This document shows positions 63,928-64,000 of a stretch of DNA of 64,000 nucleotides, piece by piece. The notes below the pieces were generated by a model that was given only the letters and a program-made list of their open reading frames with translations, did not search any database and was not told the origin of the DNA. Positions within the stretch are counted from its first letter, which is position 1. The number at the start of each line of letters is the position of its first letter. The stretch covers positions 1,706,370-1,770,369 of the forward strand of contig NC_020055.1 in NCBI RefSeq assembly GCF_000331025.1, written 5' to 3'. The position numbers and the translations under genes are program-made. Origin of the DNA: Maridesulfovibrio hydrothermalis AM13 = DSM 14728 (GTDB taxonomy: Bacteria > Desulfobacterota > Desulfovibrionia > Desulfovibrionales > Desulfovibrionaceae).

Positions 63928-64000
63928 TTATGGAAGACTTAGCTCGCCTTTACTTATCATTTCTTCGATCTGTCCAACGTCTTTGTCGCCTCTTCCGGAG
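63928..64000 (-). CDS. trpB: Tryptophan synthase beta chain, C-terminal end (partial)
   Basis: Only the last 24 or so codons are in the window, on the - strand, with the 5' part beyond 64000. They read SGRGDKDVGQIEEMISKGEL before SLP and a TAA stop at 63930-63928. The SGRGDKDV motif is the conserved C-terminal cofactor-phosphate region of TrpB, which joins indole and serine to make tryptophan. Identification from so short a piece is good but not final. Confidence 0.8.
   Translation of the reverse strand, partial: SGRGDKDVGQIEEMISKGELSLP

Overview
The window looks like part of the chromosome of a marine, free-living, anaerobic sulfate reducer of the Desulfovibrionaceae (Maridesulfovibrio-like). 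This is inferred from moderate GC content, a large stock of two-component, cyclic-di-GMP and chemotaxis genes, an adenosylcobalamin-dependent ribonucleotide reductase, a HydF hydrogenase maturase and a bacterial microcompartment (BMC) locus. No species can be proven from sequence alone.

Region 1 (1-10,100) is the downstream part of a BMC operon, all on the + strand: acylating aldehyde dehydrogenase, BMC-H, PduL, EutJ, a small cargo-like protein, BMC-P, BMC-T, a conserved 118-aa unknown, a second BMC-H, Fe-alcohol dehydrogenase, a PduS/RnfC-like flavo-Fe/S protein, a second BMC-T, EutS and EutP. Together they handle an aldehyde made inside a shell: oxidation to acyl-CoA and acyl-phosphate, reduction to alcohol, and recycling of CoA and NAD. 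The signature lyase (for example choline lyase or another glycyl-radical enzyme, or ethanolamine lyase) lies upstream of the window. Several hairpins sit between the genes, one of them a complete terminator, and a 21-bp-stem terminator ends the operon.

Region 2 (10,100-20,721) holds a Met/His-rich periplasmic protein and a membrane PP2C-type phosphatase on the - strand. Divergent from them is a CusCBA-like heavy-metal efflux operon with an unusually long CusA. Region 3 (20,722-25,942) has a cobalamin riboswitch followed by nrdJ, then a marR-type regulator and an O-methyltransferase gene, each with the same 15-bp palindrome at its promoter. Region 4 (26,000-32,210) has a tRNA-Asp gene, a roughly 1.95-kb insert bounded by a perfect 122-bp direct repeat of the tRNA 3' part and carrying two lipoprotein genes, a GGDEF-EAL protein, a PAS histidine kinase, a SpoIIAA-like protein, and a tRNA-Val/tRNA-Asp pair.

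Region 5 (32,300-46,600) contains ppnN, a CgeB-like glycosyltransferase, an HPt protein, a chemoreceptor with CheW, a hybrid kinase, a - strand trio (Ste24 protease, class II aldolase, MarC), a TPR protein and an AmiS/UreI-like membrane protein. Region 6 (46,600-54,000) contains groES-groEL, an S24-type repressor divergent from a Mor-like activator, a methyltransferase, a PAS-GGDEF diguanylate cyclase and cheX. Region 7 (54,200-64,000) contains glnS, hydF with a long C-terminal extension, a BMP-type binding protein in an operon with a hybrid kinase and an HPt protein, a bile-acid/sodium symporter family protein, a YkgJ-type cysteine-cluster protein, and the 3' end of trpB on the - strand.
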